Notes: a model not told the origin generated them from the sequence alone. DNA of 64,000 nt from Aquiluna sp. (GCA_018402685.1 JAGYIJ010000001.1:124001-188000); one strand, 5' to 3'. Positions 19,741-28,919 are shown, counted from the stretch's first letter. Program-made: numbers and translations.

Positions 19741-20822
19741 TTAGTCCGCCAACTTATGCATCCAGCCATGGCGGTCTTCCAAAAGACCGTATTGGATGCC
19801 GGTCAACTCGGACCTGATCGATGCCGTCAGCTCTCCTGGCTCGTCTGAGATCTTGATCTCTTCCTCGCGTGATTTCAACAATCCAACCGGAGTCACCACG
19901 GCAGCAGTTCCGCACGCAAAGACCTCGGCGAGCTCGCCGCTGGCAGCTGCCTGACGAATCTCAGCCAAAGTGACCTTGCGCTCACTCAAATTGACACCGC
20001 GGTCCCTCAAAGGGCAATCACGCTATCGCGAGTAATTCCACGCAGGATCGTGCCATCAAGCGATGGCGTGAGGACCGAACCGTCCTTGAAGACAAAGAAC
20101 AGGTTCATGCCGCCAAGTTCCTCGATGTAGCTTCCGGTTTCGGCATCTAGGAACATCACCTGAGAGCAACCCTCGGCATTGCCTTCGGCCTGGGCGAGTA
20201 AAGAGGCTGCGTAGTTGCCGCCGGTCTTAGCCTCGCCGGTGCCGTGCTTGCCAGCCCTGGCTGAATCAAGTGCAATCCAAATCGAAACTGGCTTCAGCCC
20301 CCCGGTGAAATAAGGTCCAACCGGCGATGCAATCACCCGGTACTCAGCGCGCTTTGCAGCCCTCACGCCTAAGAAGTTCTCCGCCGCAATCTCAAAGGGG
20401 CGGAAATAAAGGGTCTTTTCGTTCTCCGGTTTTGGTACCCACGCTCCATCGACGGCTATCAACTGCTTGAGCGAATCGACAAAGACCTCGGTGGGGACCT
20501 CAGGCAGCGCCATGCGCTGAGCTGAGCGCTGCAAGCGCGCAGCGTTGGCGGTTGGTCGGAAAGTCCAGATGGAGCCATCCTGGTGACGGTAGGCCTTGAT
20601 TCCCTCAAAGATCTCTTGGCCGTAGTGCAAAACAGATGATGATGGGTCCATCATGATTGGGCCATAGGGCAAAACCTCTGCCGAGTGCCAACCCTTGCCC
20701 TCTTCCCAGACCACGACCACCTGGTGGTCGGTGAAGTGGGTGCCAAAAGTTGGGTTCGCGATCAGCGCTTCGCGCTCGAGATCTGGAACCGGGTTCGGGT
20801 TTTTCGTGACGCTGAATTCCAT
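19741..20822 (-). CDS. ilvE: Branched-chain amino acid aminotransferase IlvE (frameshifted)
   Basis: PLP fold-type IV transaminase doing the last step of Val, Leu and Ile synthesis. The first frame covers residues 1-271: HYGQEIFEGIKAYRH, RPFEIAAENFLGV, KTGGNYAASLLAQAE with the PLP lysine and LDAETGSYIEELGGMNLF. It ends at a stop just after DSVIAL. The C-terminal 89 residues (RDRGVNLSERKVTL to HGWMHKLAD, including the GTAAVVTPV loop) are one frame away. One missing T (plus-strand AAA 20009-20011) restores VIALLRDRGVN. It is 5 bases downstream of leuB. Confidence 0.92.
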
Positions 20823-20827
20823 GAGAC

Positions 20828-21868
20828 CTAAATCATTTCCAAGATTGCAGCTGCCACCTGATCTGTTGTGCGACCCTTTTGGGCGCTCAACAGGTCATTG
20901 GCAACAGCCTGCCTAATTTTTGATGCGGCCTGAGTGTGGCCGAGCGTTTCCGCCAACAACGCCGCGGAAAGGATTGCCGCGGTTGGGTCTGCCAGGTTTT
21001 TTCCAGCAATGTCTGGTGCCGAGCCATGAACGGGTTCGAACATGGACGGATAGGCACCGGTTGGGTTTAGATTAGCCGATGCAGCCAGTCCAATGCCACC
21101 GGAAATAGCCGCTGCTAGATCAGTAATGATGTCGCCAAAGAGGTTGTCGGTGACAATTACGTCAAAGCGCTCCGGTGATTGCACCATGTGGATGGTGGCT
21201 GCATCGATGTGCATGTAGTCGTGAGAGATTTCCGGGTGGTCTTTAGAAACCTCTTCGACCAGCCTTGCCCAGAGCGATCCGGCATGCACCAGAACATTGG
21301 TTTTGTGAACCAGGGTCACATGCTTGCGAGCTCTAGTCTGAGCTAACTCAAAGGCGTATTCAACGGCCCTTCGAACACCAAAGGCGGTGTTGACCGAAAC
21401 CTCATTGGCAACCTCCTGGTCGGAGCCCACCCGAATCGCTCCGCCATTGCCAACATAGGGACCCTCGGTTCCCTCCCGCACCACGACAAAGTCAACATCA
21501 CGCTCACCTGCCAAAACAGACTCAACTCCCGGATACAACTTGGAGGGCCTGAGGTTGATGTGATGGTCAAAACTAAAGCGAAGCTTTAGCAGCAAACCGC
21601 GCTCTAGGACCCCGGATGGAACCCTTGGGTCACCGATCGCACCAAGCAAAATGGCGTCGTGGTTTCGAAGCGCTGCCAGATCTTGATCCGTGAGGGCTTC
21701 ACCGGTTTCCAGATAGCGGTTTGAACCAAGATCGTAGTTGGTGGTTTTTAGCTCCACGCTTTGCCCCAGCGCCTTTTCGAGCGCGGCCAAAGCGACAGTG
21801 GTGACCTCGGGTCCAATGCCATCGCCAGCGATGACAGCTAGGTTAAGGGTGCTCAAGATTTGCCTCAC
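20828..21868 (-). CDS. leuB: 3-isopropylmalate dehydrogenase
   Basis: Oxidatively decarboxylates 3-isopropylmalate in leucine synthesis (346 aa, cytosol). Visible: [13 protein letters not shown] at the N-terminus, [20 protein letters not shown] with substrate-binding arginines, [14 protein letters not shown], and the metal-binding [21 protein letters not shown]-binding [14 protein letters not shown] follows. It leads the leuB-ilvE-FAH-gltX run on the minus strand. Confidence 0.95.
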   Translation of the reverse strand: MRQILSTLNLAVIAGDGIGPEVTTVALAALEKALGQSVELKTTNYDLGSNRYLETGEALTDQDLAALRNHDAILLGAIGDPRVPSGVLERGLLLKLRFSFDHHINLRPSKLYPGVESVLAGERDVDFVVVREGTEGPYVGNGGAIRVGSDQEVANEVSVNTAFGVRRAVEYAFELAQTRARKHVTLVHKTNVLVHAGSLWARLVEEVSKDHPEISHDYMHIDAATIHMVQSPERFDVIVTDNLFGDIITDLAAAISGGIGLAASANLNPTGAYPSMFEPVHGSAPDIAGKNLADPTAAILSAALLAETLGHTQAASKIRQAVANDLLSAQKGRTTDQVAAAILEMI

Positions 21869-21886
21869 AGGTTGACTAAGACAACC

Positions 21887-22546
21887 CTATTCGCTTTTGG
21901 CTAGCTGACCCTTCAAGATAACGTCGATGGCGACCCGCTTCGCTCCGTCTTTTTCAACGATTCGCTCGACTTCAAACACCTCGTGATTCACAAGGTTTTG
22001 CTTGGCCCAAATCTCTAATTCCTCGGGAGTTGGCAATACCTCTGGCATTGGAGGACCCCCAAAGCCCTCGGTGAGATTGCGCTTGGCATGCCAGACACCA
22101 AAGACCATTGCCCCCGGAGTAAGTTGATTGCAAGCGTTATCTAACGCCTTTGCCAAAGACGCCGCCGGCAGCTGCAAGTAGGCCACAACTAGCAGGTCAG
22201 CTTGCAGTTCGAACTTGGCGCTCAGGGCATCGCCGTGAGTGGCGATAGTGTTTTCGGCTAACTCAGCGTGCTTGGCACGCTTGAGAAATTTATCCAGCGC
22301 GACTTGGGAGATTTCAACGTTCTCCACCTGCCAGCCCCTTTGAGCAAACCAGAGTGCGTTTCGACCCTCGCCTCCGGCGAGGTCGATCATCTTTGAAGGC
22401 GCTAGGTGCTCGAGGTGCTCGACCACGAACTGGTTAGGTTCTAAAGACCAAACAAGCTCCTGAGATGCATAGCGTGCATCCCAGGAGCTTGCGTCAGAAT
22501 TAGGGCCTGACAACCGCAAGGCCCAGCTGGTTTGAAGCGTTGGCAA
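21887..22546 (-). CDS. Class I SAM-dependent methyltransferase (TehB-like)
   Basis: Predicted small-molecule methyltransferase. After WDARYASQELVWSLEPNQF come the SAM motif MIDLAGGEGRNALWFAQRG and the post-motif VENVEISQVALDKF; the protein ends GQLAKSE. The start is uncertain: the first possible start (22546) lies inside the 3' end of the rhodanese lipoprotein gene, giving 219 aa, and no ATG or GTG lies between that gene's stop and the conserved WDARYA. The WDARYA coding region is also a 17-bp palindrome. Substrate unknown. Confidence 0.65.
   Translation of the reverse strand: MPTLQTSWALRLSGPNSDASSWDARYASQELVWSLEPNQFVVEHLEHLAPSKMIDLAGGEGRNALWFAQRGWQVENVEISQVALDKFLKRAKHAELAENTIATHGDALSAKFELQADLLVVAYLQLPAASLAKALDNACNQLTPGAMVFGVWHAKRNLTEGFGGPPMPEVLPTPEELEIWAKQNLVNHEVFEVERIVEKDGAKRVAIDVILKGQLAKSE
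22453..22491. repeat. Near-perfect 17-bp inverted repeat at the start of the methyltransferase gene
   Basis: AAGCTCCTGAGATGCA (22454-22469) and TGCATCCCAGGAGCTT (22475-22490) pair with one G-T-type mismatch around TAGCG, and the flanking C/G at 22453/22491 extends it. It begins 9 bases beyond the rhodanese stop on the minus strand and is followed there by GTTTGGTCTTT, so it could act as a weak terminator or attenuator for the rhodanese transcript. Confidence 0.6.
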
Positions 22547-22874
22547 CGGAACCGCCGTTTACCAACTCACCGCTGAAGCCCATGTCGCGCATGATGTTAA
22601 TTGCCTGTCCCGCTCTGTTACCGGAGCGGCAGTAGATGTAGTAATCCTCGGATAGGTCCAGGGTGGAAAGCTGCTGGCGGAAATCGGAGTCAGCAATTCC
22701 AATCAGAACTGCACCCTCTAGGTAGCCGGAGTTCCACTCCTCTACGGTGCGAACATCAATGACTGATGCGTAGTCCGCTGCATTCATTGGCTCTGCCTCG
22801 GCGCAGGCGGTAAGCCCGGAAACTGCAAATACGGCAACGATGCTGGCGATCAAAAACTTCAAAAGCTTGTTCAA
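22500..22874 (-). CDS. Rhodanese-domain lipoprotein
   Basis: Predicted extracytoplasmic sulfurtransferase of 124 residues. The signal peptide ends SGLTAC with lipidated Cys24. A single rhodanese domain follows: VIDVRTVEEWNSGYLEGA, then the active-site loop YCRSGNRAG with Cys82 and the closing MGFSGELVNGGSV. It is divergent from the CstR-like regulator gene across a 73-base region holding a palindromic operator, so it is probably controlled by that regulator. It would act on sulfane sulfur outside the membrane while the plus-strand genes act inside. Confidence 0.85.
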   Translation of the reverse strand: MNKLLKFLIASIVAVFAVSGLTACAEAEPMNAADYASVIDVRTVEEWNSGYLEGAVLIGIADSDFRQQLSTLDLSEDYYIYCRSGNRAGQAINIMRDMGFSGELVNGGSVANASNQLGLAVVRP

Positions 22875-22890
22875 CGTGGTGTCCTTTCAG

Positions 22891-22906
22891 ATACCCCCTA
22901 GGGTAT
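22891..22906. promoter_or_regulatory. CsoR/CstR-type operator 1
   Basis: The palindrome ATACCCCCTAGGGTAT lies between the divergent rhodanese lipoprotein and regulator genes, 16 bases from the former start and 41 from the latter. C-tract/G-tract palindromes flanked by AT are the known operator type for the CsoR/RcnR/CstR family. A near-identical copy occurs at 27356-27371, and no other copy was noticed in the window. Confidence 0.75.
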
Positions 22907-22947
22907 GTGCTACAGTAACACAAGTCAAGCCAATCAAGGAGCGCGCC

Positions 22948-23205
22948 GTGCAAATTCCTCAGGAAGAACTAGAGGCAGTCAAGAAGCGACTAGCCAGGGC
23001 CCAGGGTCAACTTGGTGGAATCCAAAAGATGCTGGAAGAGGGTCGGGAGTGCACTGACGTGCTCATGCAACTCTCAGCAGCGCAGGCTGCTATCAGCCGC
23101 GCAGCCTTTGCGCTAATCACCACCGGCATCACCCACTGCGCAGCGGATGAGCAGGGCCAACAAGACCTCAAGAAGCTTGAAAAAGCCTTCTTGTCACTGA
23201 GCTAG
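22948..23205 (+). CDS. CsoR-family repressor, CstR-like (persulfide-sensing type)
   Basis: All-helical DUF156 repressor of 85 residues. GTG 22948 is preceded by AAGGAG at good spacing; earlier in-frame codons have no coding support. KKRLARAQGQLGGIQKMLEEGREC is typical of the family. Copper-sensing CsoR uses Cys-x24-His-x3-Cys. Here Cys35 and Cys64 are kept 29 residues apart but position 60, where the histidine should be, is Gly. That pattern matches CstR, which senses per- and polysulfides through two cysteines. The rhodanese genes directly downstream agree with sulfur sensing; copper genes are absent. Confidence 0.8.
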   Translation: MQIPQEELEAVKKRLARAQGQLGGIQKMLEEGRECTDVLMQLSAAQAAISRAAFALITTGITHCAADEQGQQDLKKLEKAFLSLS

Positions 23206-23221
23206 AAAAGAAAGAGGAGTA

Positions 23222-23539
23222 ATGGCTGAGGAAGTATCCATCAACGAGTTAGAGGCCGCAATCGCTCAAGGAGCTTATGTTCTTGACGTCCGCGAAGCGT
23301 GGGAGTTTGAATCGGGTCACGCGCCAACGGCCCACCACATCGCACTGAACTCGGTGCCAGACCAACTGAACGAGATTCCAAAGGACCAGCAGGTCTGGGT
23401 CATTTGCCAGTCTGGTGGCAGGTCAATGACGGCAGCTAACTACCTAGAGGCCAATGGCTTTGACGCAGTTTCGGTAGCCGGTGGCACCGGTGCCTGGATT
23501 GGTGCCGGCAAAGACGTTTCATTTGAGGCAGCTCTCTAA
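23222..23539 (+). CDS. Single-domain rhodanese (sulfurtransferase)
   Basis: Cytosolic rhodanese-fold protein of 105 residues that carries sulfane sulfur as a cysteine persulfide. VLDVREAWEFESGHAPTAHHI is the N-terminal half and VICQSGGRSM the active-site loop with Cys62; it ends with the usual VAGGTGAWIGAG segment. AGAGGAG precedes the ATG. It lies 16 bases after the regulator gene, and its TAA overlaps the next ATG (TAATG), suggesting translational coupling. Confidence 0.88.
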   Translation: MAEEVSINELEAAIAQGAYVLDVREAWEFESGHAPTAHHIALNSVPDQLNEIPKDQQVWVICQSGGRSMTAANYLEANGFDAVSVAGGTGAWIGAGKDVSFEAAL

Positions 23540-23872
23540 TGGGCCTTTTTGACATCTTCAAGAAAAAGTTTGAATCCGTCGCTCCTCAAAAGGCGAAGGA
23601 GCTCCAAGATGCGGGCGCGGTTCTAATCGACGTTCGCGAATCTCACGAGTACCGCTCGGGACACGCGCCCGGAGCCAAAGCACATGGCTCTCGGGGTAAT
23701 TGAGCGCAGGCTCAAAGAGATCCCCAAGGAGCGCCAGATTCTAGTTATTTGCCAGTCCGGCATGCGCTCCTCGCAGGCCGCAAAGATGCTGGCAACAAAT
23801 GGCTATCAGGTAGTAAACGTATCGGGCGGCATGACCAATTGGCAGCGCTCAGGATTGAAGGTAATTAGGTAA
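23539..23872 (+). CDS. Second single-domain rhodanese (frameshifted)
   Basis: Another cytosolic rhodanese, about 110 residues. ATG 23539 gives MGLFDIFKKKFESVAPQKAK and then VLIDVRESHEYRSGHAPGAK; the frame then fails. Removing one A from AAA 23677-23679 gives GAKHMALGVIERRLKEIPKE and the active-site loop ICQSGMRSSQAA, ending VSGGMTNWQRSGLKVIR. The short N-terminal extension before the domain is lysine-rich. Start and stop both overlap neighbours as TAATG, so three genes appear coupled. The indel lies in a short A run, so it is probably an error. Confidence 0.82.
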
Positions 23873-25515
23873 TGAAGGTTCTAATCGTCGGTGGCGTAGC
23901 CGGCGGCATGTCTGCCGCGACCAGGCTAAGAAGACTCAAGGAAGACGCTGAAATCATCGTCTTCGAACAAGGTCCCCACGTCTCCTATGCAAACTGCGGT
24001 TTGCCATATCACATTGGTGAGGTCATCAAAGAAGAAAGCGATCTGCTACTGCAGACTCCAAAGTCTCTGCACGATCGCTTCCGACTCGATGTGAGGGTGA
24101 ATAACCGAGTTGAAAGCATCAACCTAGAGAACAAGACCGTCACCGTTTCAAACCTCGAGACTTCTCAGAGCTATGAAGAGAGCTACGACAAGCTGATTCT
24201 CTCCACCGGAGCAAAGCCAAGAATGGTGCCAATCCCAGGCCTTGAGCGAGCTCACGTGCTTCGCGACGTGCAGGACGCCGTCAAGATCAAAAAACTGGTG
24301 GATGAAAAACAGATCAAAAGTGCCGCAATCATCGGCGCTGGCTTCATTGGTGTCGAGCTAGCTGAAAACCTTCAGCACCGCGGCATCGAGACCACCATCG
24401 TCGAGTTCCGCGAGAACATCCTGCCTCAGTTTGACCCAGAGATGATTGAGCCAATGCAACAGGTGCTGGTTGAAAACGGCATCAAGCTGGCACTGAGTGC
24501 AGAGACCGAAGCGGTGTTAGAAGACACTCTGAAACTAAAGGACGGCAGGGTCATCCCAGCCGATCTAGTGGTCGCCGCAATTGGCGTGGTGGCAGATAAC
24601 CGTCTGGCCATCGACGCTGGATTGGACATCGGCTCAGCCGGAGGCATATTGGTCAACGACCAGATGCAAACCTCCAACGAGCATGTCTATGCCGTTGGCG
24701 ATGCCGCAGAGAAGACCAGCTTTATCACCGGTCAAAACCAGATGATCTGGCTGGCAAACCTTGCCAACCGTCACGGCCGCTTGGTTGCAGATGTCATTGC
24801 CGGCGAAACCGTGAAGGCAAGGCCCTCGATAGGCACCGGCATCATTGGTGCCTACGGCATGGCCGCCGCCCTCACCGGAATCACCGAGGGGCTTGCAATT
24901 CGAATGGGCATTCCCCACCAAATCATCCACCTGCACCCAAGCAATCACGCCGGCTACTACCCCGGGGTTGAGCGGGTGAGCCTAAAGGTCTTGTTTGATC
25001 CAGCAACCGGCAAGATTCTCGGAGCCCAGGGCATCGGTCGTGATGGAGTCGACAAGCGGATTGACGTGATTGCAACAGCAATCTATGCAGGTCTCACCAT
25101 CGACGACCTAATGAACCTAGAGCTCTCCTACGCACCAGCCTTTGGATCCGCCAAGGATGCCATCAACCAGACCGGATATGTTGGCAACAACATCAGAACC
25201 GGAAAGACCGAGAACATTCAGTGGCACGAGCTCGAAAAAGCTCAGGCCGATGGCGCAATGGTCGTTGATGTCAGGACCGATGGTGAGCACCAAGAGGGCA
25301 ATATTCCAAACACCAAGCTGATCCCAGTCGATGTATTGCGTGAGCACGTTGATGAGCTAAAGGGCAAGGAAATCATTGTTACCTGCGCTGTTGGACAGCG
25401 CGGTCACACCGCAGTCCAACTACTTCGCGGTTACGGCATCAAAGCAAGAAACCTAGATGGTGGCTACACCACCTGGCGAACTGCCATGGATGCTCGTCAA
25501 AGAGCTAGCACATAA
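23872..25515 (+). CDS. CoA-disulfide/persulfide reductase-like flavoprotein with C-terminal rhodanese domain
   Basis: FAD- and NAD(P)H-dependent oxidoreductase of 547 residues with the CoADR-rhodanese architecture. FAD binding: VLIVGGVAGGMSAATRLRRL; the single active-site cysteine is Cys42 in SYANCGLPYHIG; NAD(P) binding: AAIIGAGFIGVELAENL; second FAD motif: HVYAVGDAAE. The dimerisation domain is followed by a rhodanese domain (about 455-540) with Cys505 in TCAVGQRGH. Characterised relatives reduce CoA-disulfide, CoA-persulfide or polysulfide; here it probably takes sulfur handed over by the upstream rhodaneses. Direct assay would be needed to choose the substrate. Confidence 0.85.
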   Translation: MKVLIVGGVAGGMSAATRLRRLKEDAEIIVFEQGPHVSYANCGLPYHIGEVIKEESDLLLQTPKSLHDRFRLDVRVNNRVESINLENKTVTVSNLETSQSYEESYDKLILSTGAKPRMVPIPGLERAHVLRDVQDAVKIKKLVDEKQIKSAAIIGAGFIGVELAENLQHRGIETTIVEFRENILPQFDPEMIEPMQQVLVENGIKLALSAETEAVLEDTLKLKDGRVIPADLVVAAIGVVADNRLAIDAGLDIGSAGGILVNDQMQTSNEHVYAVGDAAEKTSFITGQNQMIWLANLANRHGRLVADVIAGETVKARPSIGTGIIGAYGMAAALTGITEGLAIRMGIPHQIIHLHPSNHAGYYPGVERVSLKVLFDPATGKILGAQGIGRDGVDKRIDVIATAIYAGLTIDDLMNLELSYAPAFGSAKDAINQTGYVGNNIRTGKTENIQWHELEKAQADGAMVVDVRTDGEHQEGNIPNTKLIPVDVLREHVDELKGKEIIVTCAVGQRGHTAVQLLRGYGIKARNLDGGYTTWRTAMDARQRAST

Positions 25516-25518
25516 AGC

Positions 25519-25545
25519 AAAAGGTCCCTTAGGGGGCCTTTTTCT
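25519..25545 (+). terminator. Intrinsic terminator of the sulfur operon
   Basis: AAAAGGTCCC, loop TTA, then GGGGGCCTTTTT (with one G-T pair) followed by CTTT, directly after the flavoprotein stop and just before the convergent serA stop. It also looks usable on the minus strand for serA, where A and T runs flank the stem. Confidence 0.75.
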
Positions 25546-27141
25546 TTAGTACTGCTCCACTAGCGCTACGGCCCTGACGGTGTCGGCCTCAATGGCACTA
25601 CGTAGTTGTTCCAAGACATCAGGTTCGACAGGTGAGTCGATAGTGATGACGCTCAGAGCTTTGCCGCCCTTTTGCTGACGCGCAATCGTCATTGCTGCAA
25701 TGTTGATGTTGGCCTCAGCGAATGCCTTGCCATAGACGGCAACGATTCCGGGTCGGTCCTGGTAGACCATAACGACCAGGTTCTCTGCCATCGCAAGCTC
25801 AACGTCATAGCCATTGATGGAAACGATCTTCTGGTGGTGCTTGGGGCCAATTACTGTTCCACCAGCCGAAACCACACTGCCATCAGACAGCACCGCCTTC
25901 AACGTGGTGACGTTGCGATATTCATCGCTAACGGTGTCCTGAACCAAACGAACATCAACCCCGCGCTGCTCTGCCATTAGTGGTGCGTTGACGTAGGAAA
26001 CCTGCTCGGTCACCATGGTCTGGAACAGCCCCTTGAGTGCAGCCAACTTCAAAACAGTTACATCGTGTGCGGCGATCTCTCCCCTGGCCTCGAACTCAAT
26101 CGAGACGATTGAGGTGTGGGCAAGGCCTGCCACCAACTGGCCGAGCTTCTCGGCCAGTGGGATACCAGGCTTGACCGAAGAATCGATTTCGCCACCCGCA
26201 ACATTCACCGCATCCGGGACCAAGTCCCCAGCGAGTGCGAGACGAACCGATCTTGCTACCGAGACACCGGCCTTCTCTTGGGCCTCATCGGTGGAGGCAC
26301 CAAGGTGAGGGGTGACCAAAATGTTGTCCAGGGTTAGAAGTGGTGAATCCTTTGGTGGCTCGTTCACAAAAACATCCAGGCCGGCTGCGCCGATCTGGTT
26401 GTTCTTCAAAGCCTCATAAAGAGCGTCCTCGTCGATGATGCCACCGCGAGAGCAGTTGACGATGCGCAAAGAAGGCTTTGCGATCTTGAATTCGTTGGTG
26501 GAGATCATTCCAGTGGTCTCGGGAGTCTTTGGGATGTGGATAGTGATGAAGTCACTGCGCTTCATCATCTGCTCCATGTCCACAAGCTCAACACCGATTT
26601 GCTCGGCCCTGGCCTGGGTCACGTAAGGGTCATAGCCAATCAAAGTGGCACCAAAACCAGCGAGTCTTTGCGCAACCAGGGTTCCGATGCGGCCAAGGCC
26701 AATGATTCCAATGGTCTTTTCATATAGCTCGATGCCGGTGTATTGGCTTCGCTTCCAAGCTCCGGCCTTCAACGATGCGTGGGCATCAGGGATGTGACGG
26801 GCGAGACCCATGATGTGAGCAATTGCAAGCTCTGCGGCAGAAATAACGTTGGAGGTTGGCGCATTGACGACCATCACACCGTGGGTGGTTGCCGCCTTGA
26901 TATCAACGTTGTCTAGACCAACGCCGGCCCTAGCAATGACCTTGAGCTTTGGAGCTGCGGCGATTGCCTCGGCATCCATCTTTGTGGCGGAGCGAATCAA
27001 AACCGCATTGGCGTCTTTTAGAGCAGGCAAAAGTGCGGAGCGATCAGCTCCGTCGACGTTGCGCACCTCGAAATCGGGACCGAGGGCTTCAAGAGTTGCC
27101 GGGGATAGTTCCTCAGCGATTAAAACGACTGGCTTAGACAA
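25546..27141 (-). CDS. serA: D-3-phosphoglycerate dehydrogenase
   Basis: First enzyme of serine synthesis, long form with ACT domain (531 aa from TTG 27141). Substrate and NAD domains include RAGVGLDNVDIKAA, GIIGLGRIGTLVAQRLAG, the catalytic VNCSRGGIIDEDAL and VTPHLGASTDEAQ; an intervening ASB domain and a C-terminal ACT domain (VMVYQDRPGIVAVYGKAF) follow. No ATG is available. TTG 27141 opens SKPVVLIAEELSP, the usual N-terminus; a TTG 15 codons upstream would add an odd extension. In this genome it lies between the two halves of the sulfur regulon. Confidence 0.93.
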   Translation of the reverse strand: MSKPVVLIAEELSPATLEALGPDFEVRNVDGADRSALLPALKDANAVLIRSATKMDAEAIAAAPKLKVIARAGVGLDNVDIKAATTHGVMVVNAPTSNVISAAELAIAHIMGLARHIPDAHASLKAGAWKRSQYTGIELYEKTIGIIGLGRIGTLVAQRLAGFGATLIGYDPYVTQARAEQIGVELVDMEQMMKRSDFITIHIPKTPETTGMISTNEFKIAKPSLRIVNCSRGGIIDEDALYEALKNNQIGAAGLDVFVNEPPKDSPLLTLDNILVTPHLGASTDEAQEKAGVSVARSVRLALAGDLVPDAVNVAGGEIDSSVKPGIPLAEKLGQLVAGLAHTSIVSIEFEARGEIAAHDVTVLKLAALKGLFQTMVTEQVSYVNAPLMAEQRGVDVRLVQDTVSDEYRNVTTLKAVLSDGSVVSAGGTVIGPKHHQKIVSINGYDVELAMAENLVVMVYQDRPGIVAVYGKAFAEANINIAAMTIARQQKGGKALSVITIDSPVEPDVLEQLRSAIEADTVRAVALVEQY

Positions 27142-27208
27142 TGGCTGACCTAACGGTGCAATCTTCGGTGATGGGATTGCCGCCAAGTCTAGCGAGAAAA
27201 AGTTTTAG

Positions 27209-27331
27209 TTAGTCTCTTTCGCACTGGCAGCGGTCGGACTCTGGAATACCGTCGAGAGCTTCTTCGATGTGTTGTCCGCAACCTTGCCAGGTTGGCTTTG
27301 AGCATTCGTAGCACATAACTGCTGAGCACAT
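27209..27331 (-). CDS. 40-aa cysteine-rich protein (possible metal/redox knuckle)
   Basis: A short frame from ATG 27331 that reads MCSAVMCYECSKPTWQGCGQ followed by HIEEALDGIPESDRCQCERD. It has six cysteines plus His21, in the pattern C-x4-C-x2-C-x7-C-x2-H then C-x-C. I recognise similar short MC-A-V-C-x2-C-x-K-x-TW-x-GCGQH proteins in actinobacteria, all without known function. A zinc or iron binding knuckle or a thiol redox role is inferred. GAAAGG lies 13 bases upstream, rather far. The CstR-type operator 2 begins 25 bases upstream, shared with the divergent DUF6069 gene. Confidence 0.7.
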   Translation of the reverse strand: MCSAVMCYECSKPTWQGCGQHIEEALDGIPESDRCQCERD

Positions 27332-27355
27332 ATTTGGAAATAAACCTTTCAATAG

Positions 27356-27371
27356 ATACCCCCAGGGGTAT
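27356..27371. promoter_or_regulatory. CsoR/CstR-type operator 2
   Basis: ATACCCCCAGGGGTAT matches operator 1 at 14 of 16 positions and has 7-bp arms. It lies between the divergent cysteine-rich mini-gene and the DUF6069 gene. A -10-like TAATAG follows on the plus strand, so binding here would block both promoters. Confidence 0.75.
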
Positions 27372-27426
27372 AGTGGCAATAATAGTGTAAGACTCGTTGC
27401 ACTACAAACAAAGAAACGGAGTTTTT

Positions 27427-27813
27427 ATGACTCGCAAAGATCTTCTAAAGCCTTTCGCAATTGCGACCGGCATGGGCATTGTCGCCGTGCTAGCGGTTTG
27501 GGCAATTGCAGTAGCACTGGGAGTTGATTTCACCGTCTCCACTCTCGGCATGCCAATTCCGGTTGCTGCCTTCGTTATTTTCTCGGTATTTGGTGGGCTG
27601 GGAGCCTGGTTGGTGAGCGGTTACCTGCTCAAGACAGCCACCCCAAAAAAGACCGGCCAGATCGTTGGCTGGTTCGTGCTGATCGCTTCAATTGCAACGC
27701 CGCTTTCCGGCACAACCGACTTTGCCGCCATTTTCTGGATCCAAGCAACTCACTTCGCAATCGGTGTGCCGCTAATTATGGCGATGGCAAAGCACCTGCC
27801 AGAAACCAAATAG
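27427..27813 (+). CDS. DUF6069-like membrane protein
   Basis: Integral membrane protein of 128 residues with four hydrophobic segments (about 9-32, 42-67, 77-95 and 105-120). The arrangement, with a GVDFTVSTLGMP loop after the first segment and a THFAIGVPLIMAM last segment, resembles DUF6069 proteins, function unknown. I take ATG 27427 with CGGAG 6 bases upstream; a TTG 10 codons earlier is less likely. Control by the operator at 27356 links it to the sulfur module, where a transport or sulfur-stress role is possible but unproven. Confidence 0.65.
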   Translation: MTRKDLLKPFAIATGMGIVAVLAVWAIAVALGVDFTVSTLGMPIPVAAFVIFSVFGGLGAWLVSGYLLKTATPKKTGQIVGWFVLIASIATPLSGTTDFAAIFWIQATHFAIGVPLIMAMAKHLPETK

Positions 27814-27824
27814 TAGGGAACGAA

Positions 27825-27856
27825 AAAGGCCTCGGATTTCTCCGAGGCCTTTATCT
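27825..27856. terminator. Bidirectional terminator between the DUF6069 gene and ilvC
   Basis: A perfect 12-bp stem, AAAGGCCTCGGA (27825-27836) and TCCGAGGCCTTT (27841-27852), with loop TTTC. T-rich sequence follows on the plus strand and AAAAA precedes it, so it can end both convergent transcripts. Confidence 0.85.
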
Positions 27857-27863
27857 TTAGTCT

Positions 27864-28919
<1,056 letters not shown>

